Positions 46,576 to 58,789 of a DNA stretch of 64,000 nt are shown here, piece after piece; within the stretch, counting starts at the first letter, position 1; each line of letters opens with the position of its first letter. Both the position numbers and the translations under genes were made by a program. Under the pieces are notes generated by a model, which was given only the letters and a program-made list of their open reading frames with translations, searched no databases and was not told where the DNA came from. Source of the stretch: Gadus chalcogrammus (taxonomy: Eukaryota > Chordata > Actinopteri > Gadiformes > Gadidae); assembly GCF_026213295.1 (NCBI RefSeq), contig NC_079425.1:27742924-27806923 (forward strand), given 5' to 3'.

Positions 46576-48564
46576 ACTGGAACTACTTAGCAGGTGTCTG
46601 TAGGGCTATATCAGGAGTTAATGCACGCACTGCAGCCAATCAGAATCAGAGTATTCCCCCAGACCGTGGTCTAAACAATATTATTCACGAGTTATAAACA
46701 ACCCCTACACATCAATATTAATGATAACCCTGTGGAAATTGCCATAAGTGAGAGATACAATTTCGCACGTTGAGCACACAGTTGTGTGACTCGTTTATTT
46801 AGTAAGAGAGAAACAGGAAATCAAAACGTGCTGAAGGTAAACAAATCCCGCATGGGCTCTGACGTCATGAGACGCTCGTAATCCTTAAAAGGGACAGCGA
46901 TCCCTGAACCACCAAGATAGTAAACAACATGCCTAACACGATTGAAAGAACAACACATAACAAAATACTGTCGGTGAATTATGTTAAACTCACTACAACC
47001 CATTAAATACGGTATGATTTCTAGATGTCATGGCAACGTCCGCTCGCGACACTGGACTTGCGATCGAGGCATCGACGCGGACGTTCATTCACATAGCCAA
47101 AAACAAGAGAATAGATGGCTAGATAAAATAAACATCAAGACATACAATTCTAAAAAGAACAGATGAAGCAGCTACCCTTTTTTCCTTCGCGGTTTGCCTA
47201 CAGAGCAGCGCACCTGCATTTAATATCCGTGTATTGTCACAATTTCTCAGTATCAAAGGTGAAAGTAGAAACGGGTGGCCAAAAGCTGTCGTATTGTTAG
47301 TTATCACAGACAATTTTAAGTAGAAACGGGTGGCCAAAAGCTGTCATTTGTTAGTTATCACAGACAATTTTCAACAATGAATGATCTGTACGGTGCTCCA
47401 TAAGGGACATTAGGGAGAACCTTAGTTTGGAAGTCATGCTTAGTGACACGACAAATAGGCTACTTCCAATTGAAATACAAAATTTAGAAAATAGGCCTAC
47501 GTGTCCCTGATCACGTTTCAATAGATTAAATAACGTGACAGTGTCACGTATTTTCGTGAGACCATACCCGTACTTCCATGAGTATACTTAAAGGAAGTAT
47601 ACTATCCGCACTGTCTACTCCGTTAATTTTTCAGATGTGTGTGCTGTTCCAAATCGAGTACTCCGTGGTACACTAACCGGAAATTACGATCACGTTTGCC
47701 ACGTGGCTCCTCCCCCGCAATAAACATCCCGCTTTGAACGGTGAACTCTTTACGCCTAGCAGCTATAAAAAGCTATAAAAACTATAAAAACTACAAAATG
47801 ACTCTATTAATGCAGACTATGTGGGAAATGCGCCGACTTTGGCTCAGCCTGGCTCCGCCTCTTTCGCTACGTAGCTAAGATGGCTTGAGTACGGGGAGTA
47901 TCCTTCGATCCACACGTTCCAATTCGATCTGAATTGGAACGTACTGCGTATTCAAATTTTGGCTAGTAAGTACGGACAGTACGGGTTTTGGAACACCGCA
48001 CTGTACTTACGTTACACAAACCAGCACCGCAAACGTTCTCTCCCGCTTGAGATGACGTCTTTCTTTATAGGTTCATGGGTCTGATTCGCCGATTTCCCAT
48101 GCTGATATCCCCGGAGATTCTCGGGCATCTTCGACAATTTGGCTATAGATTGTCTCATTACACGCTAAATAATATAATTATAGCCTAATTATATATATAG
48201 CCTATACATATATATAGGCAATATATATAATTAGGCAATATATATATATATATACATATAGCATTTGTGGTTTTGGCATAAACATAACTAGGGTGAACTG
48301 TACTATCTGCGCACACCCTTTCTGAAGCCTCTCTCTCGCTCTCTCTCTCTCTCTCTCTGTCCCTCCCTCTCTCTCTTTCTCTCTCTCGTAGCGTTTTGTG
48401 GAGCACGTTCATTGTCTGACAACACTCCCATTCAGAAAGCATTGGTTTACATTTCGTTCTGTGTAGCACGCAAAAAGTCGGACTATCGTACTCTGGAACA
48501 CGCTTCAATAGATTAACGTTTGTGCGCATGAGCACGCAATCACGTGATACCGGGTTGATCCGTT

Positions 48565-49180
48565 GCTGTTGTCATTCCTTTATTGTTTCACTCAACAATT
48601 GTCTCTTCATCTACACCCATAACCCGGTTAATTTTAACATCCGTTACCTCCCCCGCTACCCCTTGACAGTGGGAGATGTAACACAGGCCTATATAGATAC
48701 ACACATATACAGAAGCCCCAGAATTAATTCAATACTTTGGCATTAAGTAAGATTAATACTCATACCTCTAACAAATGGCAGTTTTTAGTTTGTTGTGTTG
48801 ACTTATAGGACATACCTCTTTATTAAATCACGTATACTAGTGACTACGATCTACTGATTGATTCTCAGTGAATTAGGACTGATGGCTTGTGTTGTCCACA
48901 TTCGACTCGTCTGGAAGGGTCAGGCTGAAGCTTTGAGAGTGACAGGAAGAGAACTATTAAACTAGTCTGTGATAGGAAGAGCCCTGTGACACAACACACA
49001 GGAACAAATCATTTACATCGTATCAACGACCCTTTAGAGGGGACCTTGTCTCATGTGTAACTGCATCACAACAGCAGCAGTGTCACTCATCTTTCAGACG
49101 AATGCTCGTACACAATTTTCTCAATACACTGAGGAACAGCAGGTGATTACAATCACATGTCCGACATTCAGCAAAGGGAG
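48565..49180. other. No gene seen
   Basis: The first 120 bp probably continue the LTR-like repeat interrupted at 40067; the rest is unique. Confidence 0.35.
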
Positions 49181-49189
49181 ATTGACAAG

Positions 49190-49234
49190 TTGTTGTTGTT
49201 TTTGTTGTTGTTGTTGTTGCTGTTGTTGTTGTTG
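49190..49234. repeat. (TTG)n microsatellite
   Basis: About 14 units of ttg with one change. Confidence 0.95.
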
Positions 49235-50309
49235 AACCTGCCTCCTCACCAGGGATGTAATGTAAACACAGAACAAGGCCGTCTGCGCGGTAGGAACCTC
49301 ATGAATAGATGTGAGGCGACGTGGAGCGGGGAGACAGTTGATACGAGGAACTTTGCAGAGTTTGGGTTTGACATTAGGCGTGGCAGGGAGATAAAGCATA
49401 GGTTTACATGCTTGAGCGGTGTAATCTTCAAGAGATCAGGGTAAATAGGGAGAGGAAGCGTGCCGGAGCTCCAGATTAATGCTGCTATCAAAGGGACGGG
49501 CAGGCTAATGAGCTGGAAACGCCAGTGCTGTTCGCTGCGTTAAATGATGCAGCCTCAGCAGTCCCACCGGCCACCGCCCTGGTGTGTTCACACTCTGGTG
49601 TCGCTAACAGCGATGTAGGACAAATATTAGAGGATGTCAGTGAAGAGAAGCGACACAAGCTAATTGTGTGTGATAGCGGGCTGCAGTTCTCCAGGGCTCT
49701 GGCCAATGGGTGACACGATATGCAAATCAGAGTCAACAACACAGTCGCTGCTTTCTGTTGTTCTGTTGTAAGCTACTTTCTCCTCTTCCCATCTTGAACG
49801 GAGGGCGGGCTGTGTGTCATGTATTGATAGCTTCATTATGTTATGTCTCAGATCACTCACTGCCATCCAACTCGTCTCTCTCCCTTCAGCGCTTCTGTGC
49901 AGTCCATTTCATTCTGCTCACATCACCTCTGAAGTCCCTCTTTTTCTCCCACTTGATCAAACGCCCTCTCTCTCTGACTTTGTCTTACAGGCTGTACACG
50001 TGGCCCAACACAGTATAAAGAAGACTTCTGTGTTTTCCTGTGGTCTCATCTCTGTGCTTTTAGGAGTCTCCTTGTGACAGCCAGTAAGACACCGCTGGAC
50101 TCAGACACATTCCTGCTCTGTGCAGCTGGATGAATTTTTGATGCTCCACCGGCTCAGAGAGACTTTGCTTCATGTTTTATTTAGTGCTGTGTTAGAGCCA
50201 GGTTAAAGATTCAGAAGACTGTCGCCCTGAAATGATCCGGTGGCTCACCAGTATCACGGAAAATGATGTCCTTGCATCCAGAAAGAGAGGAGGAGAGATT
50301 GTGGTGGTT
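49235..50309. promoter_or_regulatory. Candidate conserved non-coding island
   Basis: Repeat-free high-complexity DNA; 49240-49720 contains motifs such as cagattaatgctgctatcaaag (with tatcaaag, a TCF/LEF-like core) and ggctaatgagc. The frame at 49525-49713 has no recognised domain. Regulatory function is a guess from composition. Confidence 0.25.
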
Positions 50310-50704
50310 ATGGTGGTGGTGGTGGTGGTGGTGGTGGTTGTGGGGGGATGTGGTGGTGGTGGTGGTGGAAGGGGGGGTGTTGGTGTTGTGGTGGTGTTAG
50401 CAGTGGTGGTGCTGGAGGTGGTGGTGCTCGTTTGGTGGGGTTGGTGGTGGTGTGGTGGTTAGGTGGGGTTGGTGGTGTTGGTGGGCTTGGTGGTGGTGGT
50501 GGTGATGGTTGTGGTCGTGGTGGGGTGGTGGTTGTGGTCGTGGTGGGGTGGTGGTTGTGGTGTTGGTGGGGGTGGTGGGGTTGGTGGTGGTGTGGTGGTG
50601 GTGGTGATGGTGGGGTTGGTGGTGGTGGTGGGAGTGTGGTGGTGGTTGGTGGTGGTGGTGGTATGGTGGTGGTGGTGGTGTGGTGGTGGTGGTGGTGCTG
50701 AGAG
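50310..50704 (+). repeat. (GGT)n-rich minisatellite
   Basis: About 390 bp of ggtggt, ggtgttggt and ggtggttgt units, nearly free of C on the plus strand. Open frames through it (GVVVV and similar) are artefacts. Confidence 0.95.
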
Positions 50705-51184
50705 GAGTAAGGGTACAGAAGGTTAGAGATATACGGGTAACAGATGATGTTGCAGCTGTGACACCAATCGATTGTTTGTCACAAAGATGTACAACTTATT
50801 TTTTTTATGGTCTGTAAACAATACATCCAGCTAGACCTGGAGTCACTAACTGGCTCCTGCAGAACACAAACACATAACACAAATCCAATACAGAGGTTAT
50901 AGCACTAAAGCTACTGTGTACATAGAAAGAGATAGTATATCAATATCTATGTATTTATATATTTATAGATATATCTTTATAAATATATTTATGGATGGGG
51001 TGAGGATACGGTGAGGAGCGAAGGGGGGAGGGGAGCTGGGTGGGGCTGATGACAGAAGAGCTAGCCAGCCAGTCACATAGCGTCTGATAAGTGAATAAGT
51101 GACAATCAAGTGACAATTAGGCCCAGTGATTTAATCGACCCTACCTGGGAGCTGTCCAGGGGCTGCTTACTGGCGGACCTCATG

Positions 51185-51188
<4 letters not shown>
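50705..51188. other. No gene seen
   Basis: AT-rich (tatttatagatata at 50950-50990), then G-rich sequence. Nothing recognised. Confidence 0.35.

Positions 51189-51247
<59 letters not shown>
51189..51247. repeat. (CT)n microsatellite
   Basis: Pure CT run of about 29 units. Confidence 0.97.
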
Positions 51248-51250
<3 letters not shown>

Positions 51251-51608
51251 TGGAATTTATTTACATTATTTCTTTGCTCTTCAAATTCAAATGGTGGCAC
51301 AAACACAAACACACACAAACAAGCAAACACATACGCACACAGAGACACAAACAAAAACACAAACAAGCACACACACACAGGCGGAGACAAATGCATTTCT
51401 GTGGATCTTTGGAATATCCAGACTCTTTGGGTTATGAATGTTCAGAACCAGAACGTTGAAACAAGGATTAACACCGCATTGAGAACCCCAAAGAAATTTT
51501 CTTTTTTGTGAGGCACTTTTTTTGAGTAAGCTTCTGTGTTTCTCCGAACACATCAACACATTCCTTGAGCCACAGAGCCTGTGGCTCAAGGTCCTCAGCA
51601 GTTATAAG
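51248..51608. other. No gene seen; CA-rich tract
   Basis: Imperfect acaaacaca sequence at 51300-51380, then unique DNA with an inverted agccacagagcctgtggct near 51567. Confidence 0.4.
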
Positions 51609-51880
51609 CAGTTTCTGCAGAGGGCTCCAGGCTGGCTCCAGGCTGGCTCCAGGCCCCAGGCTGGTTCCTGGAACCAGGCTGTTTCCCGGCTCCAGACTGG
51701 CTCCAGGCACCATGCTGGCTCTCAGCCTGGAGCCTGGCGCCAGCCTGGAGCCAGGCATCAGGCTGGCGCCAGGCCCCAGGCTGGCTCCAGGCCCCAGGCT
51801 AGCTCCCGGCCCCAGGCCGGTTCAGGCTCCAGGCCACCACAGGCTCCAGCCTGGTTCATGCTCCAGGCCACCACAGGCCC
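51609..51880 (+). repeat. ctggctccagg minisatellite
   Basis: About 20 imperfect 11-bp units (ggctggctcca, ggccccaggct), many self-complementary through cctgg/ccagg. It gives long proline/glycine-like frames that are artefacts. Confidence 0.93.
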
Positions 51881-53362
51881 CCCACGCTGCGGTAGGGCGG
51901 CCTTGTGTGGGCTGCGTCTGTCATAAGTCCGGTAGGACAGGAGTCTCATGGCGCTGCACTATAACATCAGGACCAATCCCGTCTGTTCATGGGAAAGAAG
52001 AAACGATGAAAACGAATAACACCTAGGCCATGGACCGGCAGCCCATAAGGGGGGGGGGGGGCTGTCGGCCCGGGGGGTTCGGCCCCCGGCCCAGCCCCCC
52101 GCAGCAGAGACACAGCCACCCCCTCCTTTCATTAGAGCCACAACAAACACAGGCTTTATTAAAACAAGAGAGATATGTTTTAATAAAGATATGCACAACA
52201 CGGCCTTACGGGTCCTACTGCATTCCAGCAACTTATTATAAACTCATAAAGCCCTCCCACACACACACGTGCGCACACACACACAAACAAATATACACAC
52301 ACACGCACACACTAGCTCTCAAACAGAAACAATTAAAGCTTACACTCGCACGCAACAATATTCTCATATACATTTCAACAGAAGGAGATTACTCTGTATA
52401 TCAAAATCCAGCCCGTTGCTCTAGTGTTTACAATAGTGTGTATTATAGTGTGTATAACAGTGTGTATTATAGTGTGTATTAATGAAGCAATAGATTTCCC
52501 AGACATGAGTCGAATCGTATCAGGATCGTTGAACAAGTTCCAGCCAAATTCCCTGAGTACTGTTCAGAGACAGAAAGCTTGGATCTACATTAAGTTGCAC
52601 AGGTGAATCTCTGATTTAATAAGTGATAATAGCTCTGGGTATAATTTGGGGTATTCAAAGATTATTTTCTCTAAATGTGTTGTTTCCTGGAAGTGCTTCA
52701 GGCAAGTGCTGTTGTACTAGATAATCTAGCAAAAAAAATACTATACTATATATATATACATAATTGCCAAATGTGGAAAATAATTCTGGCTATGAACCCC
52801 CCTTAATTTATCAAAAATACAATGGAAGAAGTTCAGGGGAGTGCGATGATAGTGTGAGTGATGGAACACACTCGCTGTCGCTGCTCTTTCACAACGTTAT
52901 GCTTGTTGACTTGCTCAGCAAACACGGTGTGCACAGCATATGAACCCTTTGTATCAGCCTTCTTACTGCCGGGTTCTAAATTACACACTAGAAGCCACGG
53001 TTAGTCAAACACAAATAGAACCAATGTTTTTATGGTGAGTCCACCAGCTCAGCGCGGGATGCACCTCAATTGTTTCTCCTAAAGCGTCTTCGCTTCCATC
53101 ATTAGTCCTGTTTTCATCCATTCATTTGGATCCATCCTGGATCCTTTTTGACGAGAGCTGAATTCTGATCTGGTGTGCATGTTGAGCTTTGGCCTGGTGA
53201 AAGAACCAGTTTGGAGGCAGATCTGTTTATGGGTCAGAGCCAAAAGTGTGCCTTCTGAGCTTCTCTTTTAAAGATCACATGCTGTTTAATCATCTCTATA
53301 GCATACCCCTGCTAATTGCATTCAGCCCTAATGATTTACGTAGGAGATGCTGTTACCTTTTG
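51881..53362. other. No gene seen
   Basis: G and C runs at 52050-52110, short CA tract at 52258-52310 and four agtgtgtatta units at 52434-52482. The rest is unique, AT-rich at 52610-52780. No supported gene. Confidence 0.35.
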
Positions 53363-53562
<200 letters not shown>

Positions 53563-54168
53563 CAAGTGTGTTTAAGGTTAAGTGTGACTTCACTTAAAGG
53601 TTATAGATTCTGTATTACATATAGAATATTCCGGTTCTAATACACAATTGAAACTCTTTAAGTAGAGCTACAGGCTAGCTGTATGCGCTGAGCCTGTTCA
53701 CCTTGACATGCATCACCACGACCTCAGGAGGCTATATATACCTGCCTCTTTATAAAGGATGTGGAAGTCTCTATGAGAGAGCATGAATGAGTGGCTCTAA
53801 AGACCTGCTGGGGACACGGCGGCTCAGTGGTGGAGAAGGACACCTGAGATATCGTTACTGACCTAACAACACATGGATCCTCTGACCTTCAAGCCACAGC
53901 CATGGTACTGTCTTATTTATACCTCATACAAGCACTTTAGTAGCAACCCTCAAAGTAAGACTCAGACCATCAAGGACGTCTAACGAGGCCGTCTCTCTGT
54001 GCAGCTTTAAGACCGTCTGTCCGGCACTCCTCTCCCGCCACACAGGGGAGGAGTCTTCTGTCGCTGGATCAGCCGCTGTTAAGTCCCACACACCTCTGCT
54101 GCAGAGCAGAGGGATAAACAGGACGCAGCATATGAGTGCTGTGGTTCTGCTGACCCACCGACAGATGG
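53563..54168. other. No gene seen
   Basis: Unique sequence; nothing recognised. Confidence 0.35.
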
Positions 54169-54500
54169 AGCCCCGACAGAGGGACAGAGGGACAGAGGAC
54201 CACCAGACAGAGGGACAGAGGACCACCAGACAGAGGGACTGAGGGACAGAGGACCACCAGACAGAGGGACAGAGGACCACCAGACAGAGGGACAGAGGAC
54301 CACTAGACAGAGGGACAGAGGACCACCAGACAGAGGGACAGAGGACAGAGGGACAGAGGACCATCAGACAGAGGGACAGAGGATAGAGGGACAGAGGACC
54401 ACCAGACAGGGGGACAGAGGACCACCAGACAGAGGGACAGAGGACCACCAGACAGAGGGACAGAGGACCCCCAGACAGAGGGGCAGAGGACCCCCAAGGG
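54169..54500 (+). repeat. gacagagggacagaggacca minisatellite
   Basis: About 15 units of 22-24 bp (accaccagacagagggacag) with shorter variants. It translates on the minus strand as LSLCLVVLCPSVWWSSVP repeats, an artefact of the repeat. Confidence 0.96.
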
Positions 54501-55082
54501 AGAGGCCCCTGACAGGGGGACCACCACACAGCTTCTCACTGCCGTTCCTTCGCTGCGTATTTAATCGCTGCCTGAACAAGAACTGGTCTTTTGATCTCGC
54601 TTTCATCTGAACTGGTTTATTCTCCGTGTTCGGCAGCTTAAGTCCCATCTCCCCAAACCCCGCCAACACCACCAGCGTCTCCATGTTATACTCCAGAGGA
54701 AAACGCGCAAGGCCACAGACTGTTCTACGGATCAGTGGTAAACTGCCTTAATTAACTCTGGTTTTGGCTGCATAACCGGCCTTCCTCAGGGATCTACAAA
54801 ACGTTCTTTAAAGCCATGCTCCCAAAACAACACAAACCTCTCGCACGCACGCATACTTACGACACATCGACGTTGGTTCTGTAGAGGCGCTAGATCTCGT
54901 GAGTCAGACTGCAGGAGGGGCCAAGAGGGACGGCCGTCCAGCAGACTCAGTACATCACTCATGGAGCCAAGTGTCTGATTATTAGATCCTCTACACTCTC
55001 AGTTAAAACTAAGTGACAGTGAACGGGCAGTGATCCATGGCCATGACACCGCCACTGTCCCTCCCAAGATCCCTGGCTCCTT
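54501..55082. other. No gene seen
   Basis: Unique sequence; nothing recognised. Confidence 0.35.
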
Positions 55083-55568
55083 GTGAGTCCTCTATCGTAG
55101 CATGTTCTCTGATCAGGCTCCCTGTGAGTCCTCTATCGTAGCATGTACTCTGATCAGGCTCCCTGTGCGTCCTCTATCGTAGCATGTTCTCTAATCAGGC
55201 TCCCTGTGAGTCCTCTATCGTAGCATGTACTCTGATCAGGCTCCCTGTGAGTCCTCTATCGTAGCATGTTCTCTGATCAGGCTCCCTGTGAGTCCTCTAT
55301 CGTAGCATGTTCTCTGATCAGGCTCCCTGTGAGTCCTCTATCGTAGTATGTACTGTGATCAGGCTCCCTGTGAGTCCTCTATCGTAGTATGTACTCTGAT
55401 CAGGCTCCCTGTGCGTCCTCTATCGTAGCATGTTCTCTGATCAGGCTCCCTGTGCGTCCTCTATCGTAGCATGTACTGTGATCAGGCTCCCTGTGAGTCC
55501 TCTATCGTAGCATGTACTCTGATCAGGCTCCCTGTGAGTCCTCTATCGTAGTATGTACTCTGATCAGG
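55083..55568 (+). repeat. 41-bp minisatellite, about 12 copies
   Basis: The unit holds gtgagtcctctatcgtagca, then tgttctctgatcaggctccc. Units differ at a few sites only (gtgagt/gtgcgt, tagca/tagta, gttctc/gtactc/gtactg), each variant shared among units. Confidence 0.97.
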
Positions 55569-55780
55569 GTGGATTACTTTCAGCTTAATACATTCTATTA
55601 GCTATACAGAATCATGTGCATATTCATTTGTAAAAACACAAACACTCACACACACTCACAGACCCACCCACCCAGGTGATTGTGGAGAAAGGAGCCAGAC
55701 TATATATGCTTTATCAAAGCATTGTTGGAATACATTTAGGTAATAAGTAATCAAGCGTATTTCCCTTCCTCATTAAAGTG
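55569..55780. other. No gene seen
   Basis: Short CA tract at 55640-55660; otherwise unique. Confidence 0.4.
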
Positions 55781-56180
55781 TACCCTCCGCACATAAACAA
55801 AGGGGCCGATGGGCCCTCACCTGTTCACTTGCACATTAGGTCTGCATAATGCTTGCTAATTATTTCTGCTCATCTATAAGCCCTAATTATCCTCGAGGCT
55901 GCTAATTAGCCAGAACAGGTATATGCAGGAGGCTCAGTATCAGCACACGGTAGGGGCCGGGGCTATTCTTAACTCGGAGGTGTTCCGCACGGCCCCAGAG
56001 ATTGAGCCTCTCTTTTTCTTTTCCGGTGTTTCTGATTCACAGGATCCAGCCAAAAATAAATGATGTTGTTTTTCATATAAAATACTGTTTATTTTTAATT
56101 ATGTGGATGATTGATCAAATACTGGGTGCTCTGCTGAATTAAGGTCATGTTCACCTTAAAAGAAAAGGACTATACAGAAG
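55781..56180. promoter_or_regulatory. TAATTA-rich candidate regulatory island
   Basis: gctaattattt, cctaattatcc and gctaattagcc lie within 65 bp (55855-55915), next to ataaacaaa (a forkhead-like core) at 55793 and cacctg at 55819. No frame and no repeat. Looks like a conserved non-coding element but conservation is untested. Confidence 0.35.
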
Positions 56181-56731
56181 TCTTTCTTTGTGGTGCAGGG
56201 GGTTTTATTGTTCTGCGGTTTGTTATGAAATATAAACAGTATTTCTGTTACTTTTCACCAACAGGGAGAACAAGGGAAGCGTGGGGGATGGAGCAACTTG
56301 TTCCCTAGCAGCTGACCCAGGGGGCAGCATCCCGGAGCAAACAGGAGAACCTTCCTGCGCACTAGAACACTAAAGAACGCCCCTCCCAGTGGGAGATGTT
56401 CCCTGGTTCCTGGTTCCTGTCAGGGGGGTAGCAGCTCTCTGAGGTCACAGGCCTCAGGTCACAGGGGCGTCTCAGTGACGATGGATTCGGTGGATGGCTA
56501 CGATGGATTCAGCGGATGGATACGATGGATTCAGGGCTCTCATGAGGGGAGCACGCAAAGGGGCTGCCTCAGGGTTCTGTTTGGGACAGAGTGGAGTTGG
56601 CACGATGCAGATTTACTTTTGCCTCAGGAACCAGTCTCTTCTTCTCTGGGTCATTTTTAAAACCGCACAAAGTACAGTACACACACAAACAAAGGACATA
56701 GTGGCTACTGAGGTGCATTTATTTATGCACA
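56181..56731. other. No gene seen
   Basis: Contains a small ggatggctacgatggattc duplication at 56490-56530; no gene. Confidence 0.35.
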
Positions 56732-56737
56732 ACCCCC

Positions 56738-56804
<67 letters not shown>

Positions 56805-56810
56805 ACACAC
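56732..56810. repeat. C run and (CA)n microsatellite
   Basis: A run of over 20 C is followed by about 22 CA units. Confidence 0.97.
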
Positions 56811-57714
56811 ATGGACGTATACATAGCGATGCATGTGCACACACATACACACCCACACACAGAGATATTCCAGGCTCCCCTGGTGCCTGCCACCGGAACA
56901 CACGTTCATCCATCTCCCTGCCAGTCCGACCAGAGCCAACACCAATTACACATCCAGGGCAGAGAGTGGCCTACTGCGGGGGCGCCGAAGGGCCGCGGGG
57001 GACGGGGCAGGGGGACGCGCCCCGAGACCGGCCGCCGTCTGAAGACAGAGGTCAGGGTAGGGAGCTGGCCGGTGGGAGGGGTTGGGAAGGGGCGGACTTC
57101 AATCACCGTGTGACCGTCCTCCAGTAAATGCCAAATGACCAAACTAGCGGATATAATGACAGCAAATGTCAGCCAGTTTGTGGTCAGGGGGAGCCTGTCC
57201 TTTGTCCCCCTCTGCACCGCCGGTCTGCTGTTGCATTGTGGGTAATAGGAGCCGCACTCCTCTGTCAGGATTTCACTCACATGTACATGTACGGGTGGTA
57301 AACACACTCTTACCACGCTCGCCCCATTGTTGCGTAATGTCAGCTAAAGGCATCACGCTGCTCTTTCTTTCTCCTTTTTATTTCTGCATCTGTATTATTC
57401 ATTTCATTTCATTTGCATCACTGGGGCCAGTCTGCAAACCTTCTCCATGCGGAGCGCAGGAAGTAGACTAAAAACCATCGCATTCATCACGCTGCCCAGG
57501 AAGACCTGTGGAGATGTGGAGATGAGACACCATGGGGTGCGGAGGCCTATGCTTTACAGGACGTAGAAGAGGGCCGGTCAGCTCTTATCCTGATAACACT
57601 CAACACCTCATTCAGACCTCATTCAGTATTGCATTTCTCAGCCCCTCATTGCATCACTCCCCACATCCTCATCCTCCCTGGACATACCAACGCCCAGCCA
57701 TACGTACACACAAA
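56811..57714. other. No gene seen; possible regulatory DNA
   Basis: GC-rich at 56960-57080; 57120-57420 is high-complexity and repeat-free. No supported exon. Confidence 0.3.
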
Positions 57715-57735
57715 CACACACACGTACACCATCAC

Positions 57736-57829
<94 letters not shown>

Positions 57830-57965
57830 ACACCATCACACACACCCAAACACGTACAGTCACACACACAAACCACTGACACATACAGACACATACAAAC
57901 ACACACCACTGACACATACAAACACTGAACACACACACGTACACAAACACACACAGACACACACA
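57715..57965. repeat. (CA)n microsatellite
   Basis: Pure CA run at 57738-57827, flanked by copies of cacgtacaccatcac. Confidence 0.97.
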
Positions 57966-58762
<797 letters not shown>

Positions 58763-58789
58763 CAGCAGATGAAGGGTGGTCCACCACTC

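Larger units (their letters stand above)
40067..48564. mobile_element. 8.5-kb palindromic element flanked by 7-bp direct repeats
   Basis: ATCCGTT occurs at 40067-40073 and 48558-48564. The 8,484 bp between (40074-48557) start CAACCCGGTATCACG and end with its exact inverse. The left arm (40074-43918) and right arm (45212-48557) are reverse complements of each other over their whole length apart from small indels, a longer (TTA)n run in the left arm, about 60 bp missing from the right arm near 47890 and a 205-bp terminal duplication in the left arm. The spacer is 43919-45211. No transposase or other long frame is present. It is either a very large fold-back transposon or an inverted duplication later moved as a unit. 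The family is not recognised. Confidence 0.85.

Noticed and set aside
50232..50726. Gly/Val-rich protein from the GGT repeat
   Set aside because: Open in all plus frames because the repeat is a trinucleotide lacking stops.
51522..52026. Pro/Gly/Ala-rich frames over the ctggctccagg repeat
   Set aside because: Open in two frames because of the 11-bp unit; repeat artefact.
53924..54684. 201-codon minus-strand frame with LSLCLVVLCPSVWWSS repeats
   Set aside because: Product of the 22-24-bp minisatellite; no real protein family.
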